From Aquabacter sp040755535 (GTDB lineage: Bacteria > Pseudomonadota > Alphaproteobacteria > Rhizobiales > Xanthobacteraceae), in assembly GCA_040755535.1 (NCBI GenBank), contig JBFMAV010000012.1, forward strand, positions 17,567 to 81,566: a stretch of 64,000 nt of DNA, written 5' to 3'. The notes beneath the pieces were generated by a model. That model was not told the origin of the DNA, did no database searches, and worked only from the letters and a program-made list of their open reading frames with translations. The position numbers and the translations under genes were made by a program. Shown here one piece after another: positions 33,630 to 42,184 of this stretch (positions are counted from its first letter, which is position 1; every line of letters starts with the position of its first letter).

Positions 33630-34861
33630 GCGCGGCGGACGGGCGCGCGGACGCAGGTTCGCCCCACCTGTCCGGTGAGGCGCCGCGCGCGGTTTCCCGC
33701 GCCGATATCCCGCCTGCCCCGCCCAGCCCCGACATCCTCAAGGCCCGCCTCAAGACCCTCGCGGCCGAGGAAGGCTTCGACGCCTTCGGCATTGCCGACC
33801 CCGATGCCATTCCCGACGCGGGGGCGCGCCTTGCGCAGTTCGTGGCGCAGGGCCGGCAGGGCAACATGGATTGGATGCGCGAAACGCTGGACCGGCGGGC
33901 GGCGCCCCGCGCGCTCTGGCCGGACATGCGGTCCATCGTCATGCTCGGCTATAATTACGGGCCGGACGAAGACCCCCGCGCCATCCTCGCGCAGCGGTCG
34001 CACGGCGCCATTTCGGTTTATGCCCGGGGAGAGGACTACCACGAGATCATCAAGGCGAAGCTGAAGCGCATGGCCCGCGCCTTTCTGGCGGAAGCCGGAA
34101 CGGGAGATGTGAAAGTCTTCGTGGATACCGCGCCCCTCATGGAGAAGCCGCTCGCGGCCGCCGCCGGTCTCGGGTGGCAGGGCAAGCACACCAATCTCGT
34201 CTCACGGGCGCGCGGCTCCTGGCTGTTTCTCGGCGCCATCGCCACCACCTGGGCGCTGCCCTTCGATCCGCCCATGGCGGACCATTGCGGCGCCTGCCGG
34301 GCGTGCCTGGATGCCTGCCCCACCGCCGCCTTTCCCGCGCCCTACCAGATCGATGCGCGGCGCTGCATCTCCTATCTCACCATCGAGCATCACGGCCCCA
34401 TTCCCCGGGCGCTGCGCCCGCTCATGGGCAATCGCATCTATGGCTGCGACGATTGCCTTGCCGCCTGTCCCTGGAACAAGTTCGCCCAGCAGGGCCGCGA
34501 CATGAAGCTCGCAGCCCGCGAAGAGAACCGCGCCCCGGCGCTGGCCGAGCTCGCCGTGCTGGACGATGCCGCGTTCCGCGCGCGCTTTCCCAAGAGCCCC
34601 ATCAAGCGGACCGGCCGCGCGCGCATGGTGCGCAATGTGCTGGTCGCCATGGGAAATTCCGGCGACCCGAGCCATATTCCAACGGCGCGCACGCTGGCGG
34701 AAGATGCCGACCCGCTGGTGCGCGGCGCGGCCGCCTGGGCGCTGGAGCAGCTCATGGAACAAAAGGAATTCGCTGAATTTGCTGCGCCCATGCTGCGCAG
34801 CGAAACCGATCCGGACGTGCGGGGGGAATGGATGGGCAGCGCGAGCCAGGAGGACCTATGA
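33527..34861 (+). CDS. queG: Epoxyqueuosine reductase
   Basis: A cobalamin-dependent iron-sulfur enzyme, the final step of queuosine tRNA modification. Core motifs: GFDAFGIA near the N-terminus, CGACRACLDACPT and CDDCLAACPWN for two [4Fe-4S] clusters, then a HEAT-like C-terminal region. The start is unclear. Between the gst stop (33629) and the first conserved segment no ATG, GTG or TTG is in frame; the nearest usable start is the ATG at 33527 inside gst, giving 444 residues. It overlaps the next gene by ATGA. Confidence 0.88.
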   Translation: MVRPHEIAADLSRPVERQHSGHAGLPDLYGSRFLSAADGRADAGSPHLSGEAPRAVSRADIPPAPPSPDILKARLKTLAAEEGFDAFGIADPDAIPDAGARLAQFVAQGRQGNMDWMRETLDRRAAPRALWPDMRSIVMLGYNYGPDEDPRAILAQRSHGAISVYARGEDYHEIIKAKLKRMARAFLAEAGTGDVKVFVDTAPLMEKPLAAAAGLGWQGKHTNLVSRARGSWLFLGAIATTWALPFDPPMADHCGACRACLDACPTAAFPAPYQIDARRCISYLTIEHHGPIPRALRPLMGNRIYGCDDCLAACPWNKFAQQGRDMKLAAREENRAPALAELAVLDDAAFRARFPKSPIKRTGRARMVRNVLVAMGNSGDPSHIPTARTLAEDADPLVRGAAAWALEQLMEQKEFAEFAAPMLRSETDPDVRGEWMGSASQEDL

Positions 34862-35781
34862 CGACGCTTCTGGCGGTCGGGCTCGGCTATTGCGGGCGCA
34901 TCTGGATTTCGGCGGAGCCCGCGCGGTTCGCCCGTGTCATCGGCACCAGCCGCAGCGCGGAGGGCGTGGCGAACCTCGCCCGGTCCGCGCCGGGGACCCA
35001 GGCCATCGCCTTCGACGGTTCAGTCTTGCCGCAGGCTCTCACCGACGCCATCGCACAGGCGGACATCCTGCTGCTCTCGGCCCCGCCCGGCGTGGCGGGC
35101 GATCCTCTTTTGGCGGTCGCGCGGGCGGCGCTGCGGGAGAGCCCGAGCCTGCGCCACATCCTTTATCTCACCACCCTCGGCGTCTATGGCGACCATGGCG
35201 GGGCGTGGGTGGATGAGGACAGCGTCCCCAATCCCGGCTCGGACCGGCTGAGGAGGCGGCTCGCGGCGGAGGCCGACTGGCAGGCGCTGGGCCGGGAAAA
35301 AGGGATACCCGTGGCCAGCCTGCGGCTCGCCGGCATTTACGGGCCGGGACGCAACGCGCTGCTCCAGCTGCGCGCGGGCGAGGCCCGGCGCATCGACAAG
35401 CCGGGCCAGGTCTTCAACCGAATCCATGTGGACGATATCGCGACCGCCTTGTCCGCCGTTGTGGATCAGGGCTTTGACGGGGTTCTGAACGTCACCGACG
35501 ACCTGCCGAGCGCGCCCGGCGAGCCCGTGGCCTATGCAGCCGGCCTGTTGGGCCTGGAGCCGCCGCCGCTCCTCCCCTTCGCGGAGGCGGCGCGCAGCAT
35601 GAGCCCGATGGCCCTGACCTTCTGGGCGGGCAACAAGCGGGTGCGCAACGACCGGCTGAAGGGCCTCGGGGTTCGCCTGCGCTATCCCACCTATCGCGAG
35701 GGCCTTTCCGCACTGTTCGCCGAGGGCGAGGGCGCGGCGGCCGTCAGGCCGGCGGAAGCGGCGCGTCCAGCCACACCTTGA
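34858..35781 (+). CDS. SDR-type NAD(P)-dependent epimerase/reductase (YeeZ-like)
   Basis: A 307-residue protein of the extended short-chain dehydrogenase type. The start region TTLLAVGLGYCG is a degenerate dinucleotide-binding loop. LYLTTLGVYGDHGG resembles a SDR active-site neighbourhood, and SLRLAGIYGPGRNALLQL is typical of YeeZ-like proteins. The substrate is unknown. ATG overlaps the queG stop (34858-34861). Its 3' end overlaps the convergent signalling gene by 38 bp. Confidence 0.78.
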   Translation: MTTLLAVGLGYCGRIWISAEPARFARVIGTSRSAEGVANLARSAPGTQAIAFDGSVLPQALTDAIAQADILLLSAPPGVAGDPLLAVARAALRESPSLRHILYLTTLGVYGDHGGAWVDEDSVPNPGSDRLRRRLAAEADWQALGREKGIPVASLRLAGIYGPGRNALLQLRAGEARRIDKPGQVFNRIHVDDIATALSAVVDQGFDGVLNVTDDLPSAPGEPVAYAAGLLGLEPPPLLPFAEAARSMSPMALTFWAGNKRVRNDRLKGLGVRLRYPTYREGLSALFAEGEGAAAVRPAEAARPATP

Positions 35782-37690
35782 AGGCGGAGAGTTCCACCGG
35801 GCCGGCGCGGGTGACCTCCGCCGCGAGCGCCAGCCGGGCCGCAGGGTCCGCCTCATGCTCCACCTGCCGCGCCAGAGCTGCGGCTCCCGCAAGGCCGAAC
35901 TGGCCGAGCACGCCGGCGAAGGCATGGGCGGCGGCGGCGATGGGCTCGGGATCGCCCCGCGCCACCATGTCCTCCCATTCCAGCAGCCGGCGGCGCGTAT
36001 TGTCGATGAACCGCAAGGCGAGGCGGCGAAAGCCCTCCTCCCCCACCGCCCGGCGCAAGGCACAGACACCGGCAAGATCGAGCCCGCCGCCGGTCTCTTC
36101 TCCCATTTCTTGCTTGGCGTGAACGGGCGCAGAAGCGGCAGGAGTGGTGCCCGGCTCCGGCTGCGCCATGGGCGGCAGTCCGCCCGCGCGCTGCGCCCAG
36201 GACTGGCCCTCCACCAGGATCAGCGTCCAATCATCCTCCGGGTCCGGGCCGAGCCGCTCCGCGATCCGGCGCGAGACCCCGTCCACCACCTTCTCCAGTG
36301 GCTGGCGACCCCGGTCCGTCACTTCGCGCACCAGCCAGTCGGGGCACGGCCCACCGCTCGCCAGGGCCACGGGGTCAAGTCCGTCCGTCGCCAGCAGCAG
36401 CCGATCGCCCCATTCCAGGCGCATCTGCACGCTCTCGTAGCGGGCATCCTTGATCATGCCGAGAATCGGCCCTTCCGCCGCTACCGACCGCACCCCGTCG
36501 CGCGACAGGATCATGGGAAAGGGATGGCCGGCGGAGGCGATCTCGATGGCGCCGTCCTCCCACAGATCGATCACCAGCGCGGTGGCCATGGCGGCATCGA
36601 AGCCTGGCTCGGAGAAGATCAGGTTGGACCAGCGGGTGAGATACTGGCTGGGCGAGCACTGGGTGCCAACATCCAGGGCGCGGATCATGGCCGCCTGGGC
36701 CACCGCGCCGGCCTTGCCGTTGATGCCATGGCCCATCACGTCCGCCATGACAATCCGGTCGGCGCCCTGGCGCGGCAGATGGACCACGAGGTCGCCGCCG
36801 CCAATGTCAGCGGTTCCGGTCTGAAGCGCGAGATTGAAGGGGCCGAGGGTGTCGGGCAGCGCCGGGCGCACCAGATTGTCCAGCGCCGAGCCGAAATAGC
36901 GCAGCAGCCGCGCGCGCTGGCGGGTGGCACGGATCAACGCGAGCCCGACCGTTTCCAGCAGGGCCTGGGGCTGAACCGGCTTGGTGAGGAAGGTGTCGAC
37001 CCCAAGTTCCAGCGCCCGTACCCGCACGCTCGGATCCCCCGTGATCATGACGATGGGGATGGGGGGCCGCTCGGCATCATTCTCCAGCGCCTCCACCAGC
37101 CGCGTGCCGGGCTGCGCACCGAGATGGAAATCGGTGAGGATCAGATCGACCGTGGTTGCGGACGCAATCTCCAGCGCGCTCTTCAGGGTGGCGGCGGCGA
37201 GCAGGCGGTAATGGGGTTCGAGAATGCTGCAATAGGTTTCCAGCAGCATCTCCTCGTCTTCCACCACCAGAACCACGGGGCGGCGGCGGGCCAGGAGGCG
37301 CTGGGCCACGAGGCGATTGGGCGGACCCGGGTGATAGGTGACCCGGTCGAGCGCCCGGCGCGCCAGGGCAAGGCCCCGGCCCGAAAGGCCATCCTCGGCA
37401 CCGGCGAGCGTGGCGCGCCCCCATTGCGCATCGAACCCGACAAAGGGGCCGCCATCATCCTCCAGCGTGACGGTGAGGACGAGGCCGTCCAACACAGCGT
37501 CCAGGGTGAGTTCACGGGCCGGCGGCGAGCCGTGGGCGACGAGATTGGCGGCGAGCTCAGCGACCGCCAGCACCGTCTCGTCCGCCACGTCGCCCGGCAG
37601 GCGCAATTCGCCGAATTGCCGGCGCAACGCCTTGCGCAGCCAGGACACGTCCTCCAGGGACGCGGGCCGTCGCGCTTCAAACAATTTCAC
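35744..37690 (-). CDS. Four-domain signalling protein: HATPase - REC - SpoIIE phosphatase - HPt
   Basis: A 648-residue cytoplasmic protein. Domains in order: an RsbW-like serine-kinase HATPase (about 1-130; AVAELAANLVAHG N-box near 43-54, EDDGGPF, GLSGRGLALARR), a receiver (about 137-260; phospho-Asp about 187 in LILTDF, Lys in FLTKP), a SpoIIE/RsbU PP2C phosphatase (about 290-510; GGGDLVV, MADVMGHGINGKAG), and an HPt-like domain with its His near 589 (AAAHAFAGVLGQFG). This joins both opposing partner-switch activities and two phosphorelay modules in one chain. No STAS antagonist or sigma factor gene is adjacent. Start ATG at 37690; no strong SD. Confidence 0.85.
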   Translation of the reverse strand: MKLFEARRPASLEDVSWLRKALRRQFGELRLPGDVADETVLAVAELAANLVAHGSPPARELTLDAVLDGLVLTVTLEDDGGPFVGFDAQWGRATLAGAEDGLSGRGLALARRALDRVTYHPGPPNRLVAQRLLARRRPVVLVVEDEEMLLETYCSILEPHYRLLAAATLKSALEIASATTVDLILTDFHLGAQPGTRLVEALENDAERPPIPIVMITGDPSVRVRALELGVDTFLTKPVQPQALLETVGLALIRATRQRARLLRYFGSALDNLVRPALPDTLGPFNLALQTGTADIGGGDLVVHLPRQGADRIVMADVMGHGINGKAGAVAQAAMIRALDVGTQCSPSQYLTRWSNLIFSEPGFDAAMATALVIDLWEDGAIEIASAGHPFPMILSRDGVRSVAAEGPILGMIKDARYESVQMRLEWGDRLLLATDGLDPVALASGGPCPDWLVREVTDRGRQPLEKVVDGVSRRIAERLGPDPEDDWTLILVEGQSWAQRAGGLPPMAQPEPGTTPAASAPVHAKQEMGEETGGGLDLAGVCALRRAVGEEGFRRLALRFIDNTRRRLLEWEDMVARGDPEPIAAAAHAFAGVLGQFGLAGAAALARQVEHEADPAARLALAAEVTRAGPVELSAFKVWLDAPLPPA

Positions 37691-37758
37691 CGCATCCGTC
37701 CTCCCCGCGCCATGGTGGCAGGAAAGATGCCGCCCGCACAGCGCGATGGTCCGAAAGC

Positions 37759-38190
37759 TCAGTGCATAAGCGCGTCGAAGGGCATGAAGACCTCGCCCAG
37801 GAACGCCAGATCGTAGAAGCCGGAAATGAAGGTCAGCGCCACCGCCACCTGGGTCACGCCGGCGAACAGCAGAATGACCCCTTCCATCACCCGCTCCAGC
37901 CGGCGCGGTGCCTGCCAGAACACCCGCCGCATGGCGAGGCGGAAGGAAATGACGAAGAAATATTGCACCACCGCGATCAACCCCACCAGGAACAGCACCG
38001 CCATGATGTGGAGGATGGCCCGGCGTGGATCATGCCAGCGGGCCAGGATCTCCAGCGTCTTGGTGATTTCCGATCCGGCGACGATGTAAAGGCCTGTCAA
38101 GGCCAGGAATTGCTCCACCGTGCCGAACAGGCCACGGATGCGCGCCTCCCGATCGGCGTCCTGGGATGCCTCAAGCGCAATGTCTGTCAT
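37759..38190 (-). CDS. Small integral membrane protein of unknown function
   Basis: A 143-residue protein with three or four predicted membrane helices (about residues 25-48, 63-90, 103-125) and a charged amphipathic N-terminus. I do not recognise the family. It sits between the universal stress protein gene and the four-domain signalling gene on the same strand, 68 bp before the latter. A role as membrane partner of the signalling protein is possible but unproven. Start at ATG 38190, weak SD. Confidence 0.65.
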   Translation of the reverse strand: MTDIALEASQDADREARIRGLFGTVEQFLALTGLYIVAGSEITKTLEILARWHDPRRAILHIMAVLFLVGLIAVVQYFFVISFRLAMRRVFWQAPRRLERVMEGVILLFAGVTQVAVALTFISGFYDLAFLGEVFMPFDALMH

Positions 38191-38285
38191 GGCCCCGTCC
38201 ACCGGCGCGAAGAACAAGCGGCAATGAGGGTGGAGGCTAAGCGGCCTCGGCGAACGATTTATTACCGGCCACGCGACACAGCGGC

Positions 38286-38783
38286 TCAGGCCAAAGCGTC
38301 CAGTTCCTCGTCGGACAAGGTGCCGGGCACGATGGTCACGGGAATGGGGAAGCGCGCGGACGCCGGGCCGGCCAGCAGGCCCACCAGCGGGCCGGGACCG
38401 TCCGACCCCGTGCCGGCCGCGAGCACCAGGACCGCGATGTCTCGATCCTCGGCGATGACCGAGCGCAGCGCCTCCGCCTTGTCCCCTTCGCGGATCACGC
38501 CCTCCGCCGCGACGCCGGAAATCTGGCGAGCCCGGGCGGCGAAGCGGTCCAGCTTCTGCTGCATCGCCTCGGTCTCCTCGGCCCGCATGAGATCGGCGAC
38601 GCCCAGCCATTGCTGGCGCATTTCCTCCAGCGCGAGAATGCCCAGCATGGTCACGCCCGAGCCGGTGCGCGCGGCCCGACGCGCGGCGTAATAGAGGGCG
38701 CGGTCGCATTCCGGCGTATCGTCCACCACCACCAGGAATTTGCGGCGATGGCCCGGCTCGTGGATCTGGCGCTTGGGGCTCAT
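38286..38783 (-). CDS. Universal stress protein family (UspA-like)
   Basis: A 165-residue single-domain protein. It has the N-terminal strand KFLVVVDDTPECDRAL near residue 15 and a C-terminal VLAAGTGSDGPGPLVG region in place of the usual G-2x-G-9x-G ATP motif, near 121-136. ATP binding is plausible but not certain. It begins 14 bp after hemJ and is likely cotranscribed with it. Confidence 0.85.
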   Translation of the reverse strand: MSPKRQIHEPGHRRKFLVVVDDTPECDRALYYAARRAARTGSGVTMLGILALEEMRQQWLGVADLMRAEETEAMQQKLDRFAARARQISGVAAEGVIREGDKAEALRSVIAEDRDIAVLVLAAGTGSDGPGPLVGLLAGPASARFPIPVTIVPGTLSDEELDALA

Positions 38784-38797
38784 GTCTCTTCCCGCCT

Positions 38798-39223
38798 TCA
38801 GAACGGCTTCACCACCACCAGGATGACGATGCCCACCATGAGCAAAGCGGGCACCTCGTTCATGATCCGGAAATAGCGCTCGCTGTGCGGGCGCTCGTCG
38901 CGGGCGAATTGCTTCATCCAGCGCGATTGCATGCCATGAACGCCCGAGAGCACCAGCACGAGAAGCAGCTTGCCGTGGAGCCAGCCCTGCGTGAACCAGC
39001 CCCCATCCCAGGCGAGCCACAGGCCCGCCAGCCAGGCGACGATCATGGCGGGGTTTGAGATGTAGCGGTGGAGCTTGCGCTCCATCACCTTGAAGGTCTC
39101 GGACTGGGGCGAGCCCACCGGCGCCCCGCAATGATAGACGAACAGGCGCGGCAGATAGAGCATGGCGGCCATCCAGGAAATGATCGCCAGGATGTGCAAC
39201 GCCTTGATCCAGAGATAGAGCAC
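38798..39223 (-). CDS. hemJ: Protoporphyrinogen IX oxidase, HemJ type
   Basis: A 141-residue four-helix membrane enzyme that oxidises protoporphyrinogen IX before iron insertion. The family His and basic residues are present: LWIKALHILAIISWMA at residues 4-19, with the conserved His near 10, and RKLHRYISNPAM near 50. The start is GTG at 39223 with GGAGG 6 bp upstream. It lies 78 bp downstream of hemE. Confidence 0.94.
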   Translation of the reverse strand: MLYLWIKALHILAIISWMAAMLYLPRLFVYHCGAPVGSPQSETFKVMERKLHRYISNPAMIVAWLAGLWLAWDGGWFTQGWLHGKLLLVLVLSGVHGMQSRWMKQFARDERPHSERYFRIMNEVPALLMVGIVILVVVKPF

Positions 39224-39301
39224 GCCAGCCTCCGCTTGTCGGCCTCCCTTGTGCCATGGGCGAGGGAGGGGCGCCAGCGCGCCGGCGTCAGGGCCGGCGC
39301 T

Positions 39302-40363
39302 TCACAGCGGCGCGCGCACCCTGTCCACCAGCCTTTCCACATGGGCGATGGGCGTTTCCGGCTTGATGCCGTGGCCGAGATTGAAGATGTGCCGCACGCC
39401 GTCGAGGTCGCTGCGGATGCGCAGGATTTCCTCGTCCAGTTGCGGCCCGCCGGCGATCAGGCGCAGGGGGTCGAGATTGCCCTGAAGCGCGGTCTTTTCC
39501 CCAAGCTTGCGCAGGCTCTGGCGGTCGGCGGTCCAATCGAGCCCGATCGCATTGACACCGAGCGCCGCGATGCGGGACAGCGCCTCGGCCGATGCGCCCT
39601 TGGGAAAGGCGATGATGCGGGCGTCCGGCTTCCTTGCCCAGATGCCGGCGGCGATGCGGGCGAGCGGATCGAAGCACCAGCGCTCGAAAGACAAAGGATC
39701 GAGCACGCCGGCCCAGGTGTCGAAAATCTGCACCGCGTCGGCCCCAGCCTCGATCTGGCCGAGCAGATGGGTGATTGACACCTCGACCAGATGGTCGATC
39801 AGCGCCTGGAACAGGCCCGGATCGCGCAAGGCCAGGAGCCGCGCCGGCCCCTGGTCGTCCGTGCCCCGCCCGGCGACCATGTAGGTCGCGACCGTCCAGG
39901 GCGCGCCGCAAAAGCCGATGAGCGCGGTGGCGCGCGGCAAGGCGGCCTTGGTGCGGGCGAGCGCCTCATAAACGGGGGCCGTGCGCGCCGCATCCAGCGT
40001 ATCGGGCAAAGCGGCGACACCGGCGGCATCGGTGACGGGATCGAGCCGTGGCCCCTCTCCCGTTTCGAAGCGCAGGCCGACGCCCAGCGCATGGGGCACC
40101 ACCAGAATGTCGGAAAAGATGATGGCGGCATCGAAGGCGAAGCGCCGGATCGGCTGGAGCGTCACCTCGGCGGCGAGTTCCGGCGTATAGCACAGGGTCA
40201 GGAAATCGCCGGCCTTGGCCCGGACGTCGCGATATTCGGGCAGATAGCGCCCGGCCTGCCGCATCATCCAGAGCGGGGGCGGAGCGGAGCGGACCTCTCC
40301 GTCCAGAACCGCGAGGAAGGGCGATTGATCGGCCGCAGGCGCAGTCTTTCCCAGTCCCGTCAT
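39302..40363 (-). CDS. hemE: Uroporphyrinogen decarboxylase
   Basis: A 353-residue enzyme that removes four carboxyl groups from uroporphyrinogen III. PPLWMMRQAGRYLPEY near residue 35, the catalytic Asp in FSDILVVPHALG, and GFCGAPWTVATYM near 145 are present. ATG at 40363 opens directly onto the predicted replication origin, so its promoter and the origin share the gap. hemE next to oriC is the Caulobacter-type arrangement. Confidence 0.98.
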   Translation of the reverse strand: MTGLGKTAPAADQSPFLAVLDGEVRSAPPPLWMMRQAGRYLPEYRDVRAKAGDFLTLCYTPELAAEVTLQPIRRFAFDAAIIFSDILVVPHALGVGLRFETGEGPRLDPVTDAAGVAALPDTLDAARTAPVYEALARTKAALPRATALIGFCGAPWTVATYMVAGRGTDDQGPARLLALRDPGLFQALIDHLVEVSITHLLGQIEAGADAVQIFDTWAGVLDPLSFERWCFDPLARIAAGIWARKPDARIIAFPKGASAEALSRIAALGVNAIGLDWTADRQSLRKLGEKTALQGNLDPLRLIAGGPQLDEEILRIRSDLDGVRHIFNLGHGIKPETPIAHVERLVDRVRAPL

Positions 40364-40403
40364 AAAATAAGATTCTTTTTTAAAAGAGAGAGTCTGTTGG
40401 GTT

Positions 40404-40418
40404 TTAACGGTTGATTAA
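40404..40418 (+). promoter_or_regulatory. CtrA-binding box 1 in oriC
   Basis: Perfect TTAA-N7-TTAA followed by C, the full CtrA consensus, about 40 bp from the hemE start codon. Phosphorylated CtrA silences the origin in Caulobacter. Confidence 0.8.
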
Positions 40419-40508
40419 CCACTTCCAGGCGCCCTCGACAATCGCTCCACAGACGGACCCTTCGGCGCACCCCGTTTGTCCCGCGCGCGGCGGGAGGGAA
40501 TGAAGAGG

Positions 40509-40523
40509 TTAATCAAAGGTTAA
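40509..40523 (+). promoter_or_regulatory. CtrA-binding box 2 in oriC
   Basis: A second exact TTAA-N7-TTAA, about 105 bp (10 helical turns) from box 1, on the same face of the helix. The base after the box is G instead of C. Confidence 0.75.
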
Positions 40524-40718
40524 GAGCCGGCTCTTGAAAGCGTCCACACCGGTTCACAGCCGGCCTGCCCAACGGCATCCCCAGAAGCCGAAATGTGGAT
40601 GGATGTTCCCGATCTCCCCAGGCTCGGCTTGCGCGGGCCTTTCGGGCATGCCTTCCTGCACACGCCGTCCACAGGGGCGTGGATAAGGTCGGGCGCTGAC
40701 TTCAAGGAGCACCAACGC

Positions 40719-41573
40719 GTGAGTGATGAGAAGGTTGCGCAACCCGCCTATTTCCATCTCCACCTGGTGTCGGACGCCACCGGCGAGACGCTGATCAATG
40801 TGGGCCGCGCCGCCTGCGCCCAATATTCCAATGTGCTGCCCATCGAGCATGTCTATCCCCTGGTGCGCTCCATGAAGCAGCTGGAGCGGGTGCTGACCGA
40901 GGTGGAGACCAATCCCGGCATTGTCCTCTACACGCTGGTGGACCGGGAATTGCGTGAGCGGCTGAAGGAACGCTGCCGGGAATTGGGCGTGCCTTTCCTC
41001 TCCGTGCTCGCGCCCGTGGTGCAGCTGTTCCAGGCCTATCTCGGCGGCGAGCCCCAGCCGCGCGTGGGCGGGCAGCACGCGCTGGACGCCACCTATTTCA
41101 AGCGCATCGACGCGCTGAACTTCACCGTCATGCACGATGACGGGCACATGACCGAGGATCTGGAGAATGCCGACGTGGTGCTGATCGGCATCTCGCGCAC
41201 CTCCAAGACGCCCACCTCCATCTATCTCGCCAATCGTGGCATCAAGACCGCCAACATCCCGCTGGTGCCGGGCGTGCTGCTGCCGCCCCATATCGAGCGG
41301 CTGAAGAAGCCGCTGGTGGTGACGCTGGTGGCGAGCCCCGACCGCATCGTGGAAATCCGCCAGAACCGGCTGCTCGGCCTCAATGCCGCCCATCCCAGCG
41401 CCGCCTATGTGGACCGCGAGGCAGTGTCGGAGGAACTGGCCTATTCCCGCAAGCTCAGCGCCCGCAATGCCTGGCCGCTGATCGATGTCACGCGCCGCTC
41501 CATCGAGGAGACGGCGGCCGCCATCATCGCCTTGTTCAATGAGCGCCAGCGCCGGAGCATCGTCGAGACATGA
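40719..41573 (+). CDS. ppsR: PEP synthase / pyruvate-phosphate dikinase regulatory protein (DUF299)
   Basis: A 284-residue bifunctional kinase and pyrophosphorylase acting on a threonine of PEP synthase or PPDK. LVSDATGETL near residue 17 and the P-loop GISRTSKTPTSIYLANRG near residues 160-178 are typical. Start is GTG at 40719 with AAGGAG 9 bp upstream; an in-frame ORF extends into oriC but is not coding. In Caulobacter this gene (RP001 type) borders oriC on the same side. Maf follows by ATGA overlap. Confidence 0.93.
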   Translation: MSDEKVAQPAYFHLHLVSDATGETLINVGRAACAQYSNVLPIEHVYPLVRSMKQLERVLTEVETNPGIVLYTLVDRELRERLKERCRELGVPFLSVLAPVVQLFQAYLGGEPQPRVGGQHALDATYFKRIDALNFTVMHDDGHMTEDLENADVVLIGISRTSKTPTSIYLANRGIKTANIPLVPGVLLPPHIERLKKPLVVTLVASPDRIVEIRQNRLLGLNAAHPSAAYVDREAVSEELAYSRKLSARNAWPLIDVTRRSIEETAAAIIALFNERQRRSIVET

Positions 41574-42184
41574 GCCTGTGGCGCGCCTCTCTTCCTCTGG
41601 TCCTGGCCTCGCGCAGCGCGGCGCGGCGGGCGGTGCTGGAGTCCGCGGGCATTCCGCTGGAGGTAATGGTCCCCGCCGTGGACGAGCGCGCGGTCGAGGC
41701 GCAGGCCGCCGGCGCGGAAGCCGCCCCCGACGATGTGGCCCGCCTGCTGGCGCGCACCAAGGCGCTGGCCGGCAGCGGGCTCGCCGGGCCGGAGCATTAT
41801 GTGGTCGGCGCCGACCAGACCCTGGCTCTGTGCGGAACGCTGTTCCACAAGGCCGGAGACAGGGCGGCGGCGAAGCTGCAATTGTCCCGTCTCCAGGGCC
41901 GCACCCACATGCTGCACTCCGCTGTCGCTCTGGTGCGGGAGGAAGAGGTGCTGTTCGAGACCGTGGTGAGCGCCAGCCTCACCATGCGCGCCTTGTCGGA
42001 TATCGAGATCGAGGCCTATCTGGACGCCGCCGGCCCGGACATTCTCGGCTCGGTCGGCTGCTACCAGCTGGAGGCCCTCGGCGCGCATCTGTTCGAGCGG
42101 ATCGAGGGCGACCATTTCACCATTCTCGGCCTGCCGCTTCTGCCGCTGCTCGGCGCGCTGCGGCAAGAAGGATTGCTCGCGTGA
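41570..42184 (+). CDS. maf: Maf family nucleotide pyrophosphatase
   Basis: A 204-residue cytosolic pyrophosphatase acting on non-canonical nucleotides. VLASRSAARRAVLESAGI at residues 11-28 and VGADQTLAL near 80 are family motifs; it ends with the conserved C-terminal region GDHFTILGLPLLPLL. The ATG overlaps the ppsR stop and its TGA overlaps the aroE GTG (GTGA, 42181-42184). It is the second gene of the origin-proximal run. Confidence 0.93.
   Translation: MSLWRASLPLVLASRSAARRAVLESAGIPLEVMVPAVDERAVEAQAAGAEAAPDDVARLLARTKALAGSGLAGPEHYVVGADQTLALCGTLFHKAGDRAAAKLQLSRLQGRTHMLHSAVALVREEEVLFETVVSASLTMRALSDIEIEAYLDAAGPDILGSVGCYQLEALGAHLFERIEGDHFTILGLPLLPLLGALRQEGLLA

Larger units (their letters stand above)
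40364..40718. other. Predicted chromosomal replication origin (oriC)
   Basis: A 355-bp gap between hemE and ppsR. Next to hemE is an AT-rich stretch (40363-40388) containing the GANTC site GATTC (40371-40375). It has two perfect TTAA-N7-TTAA CtrA boxes and several DnaA-box-like 9-mers: TTATCCACG (minus strand, 40678-40686, one mismatch from TTATCCACA), CCATCCACA (minus strand, 40594-40602), and GCGTCCACA (40540-40548) and CCGTCCACA (40665-40673) on the plus strand. The hemE/ppsR location, AT-rich segment, CtrA and DnaA sites match the Caulobacter origin design. Function is inferred. Confidence 0.8.
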
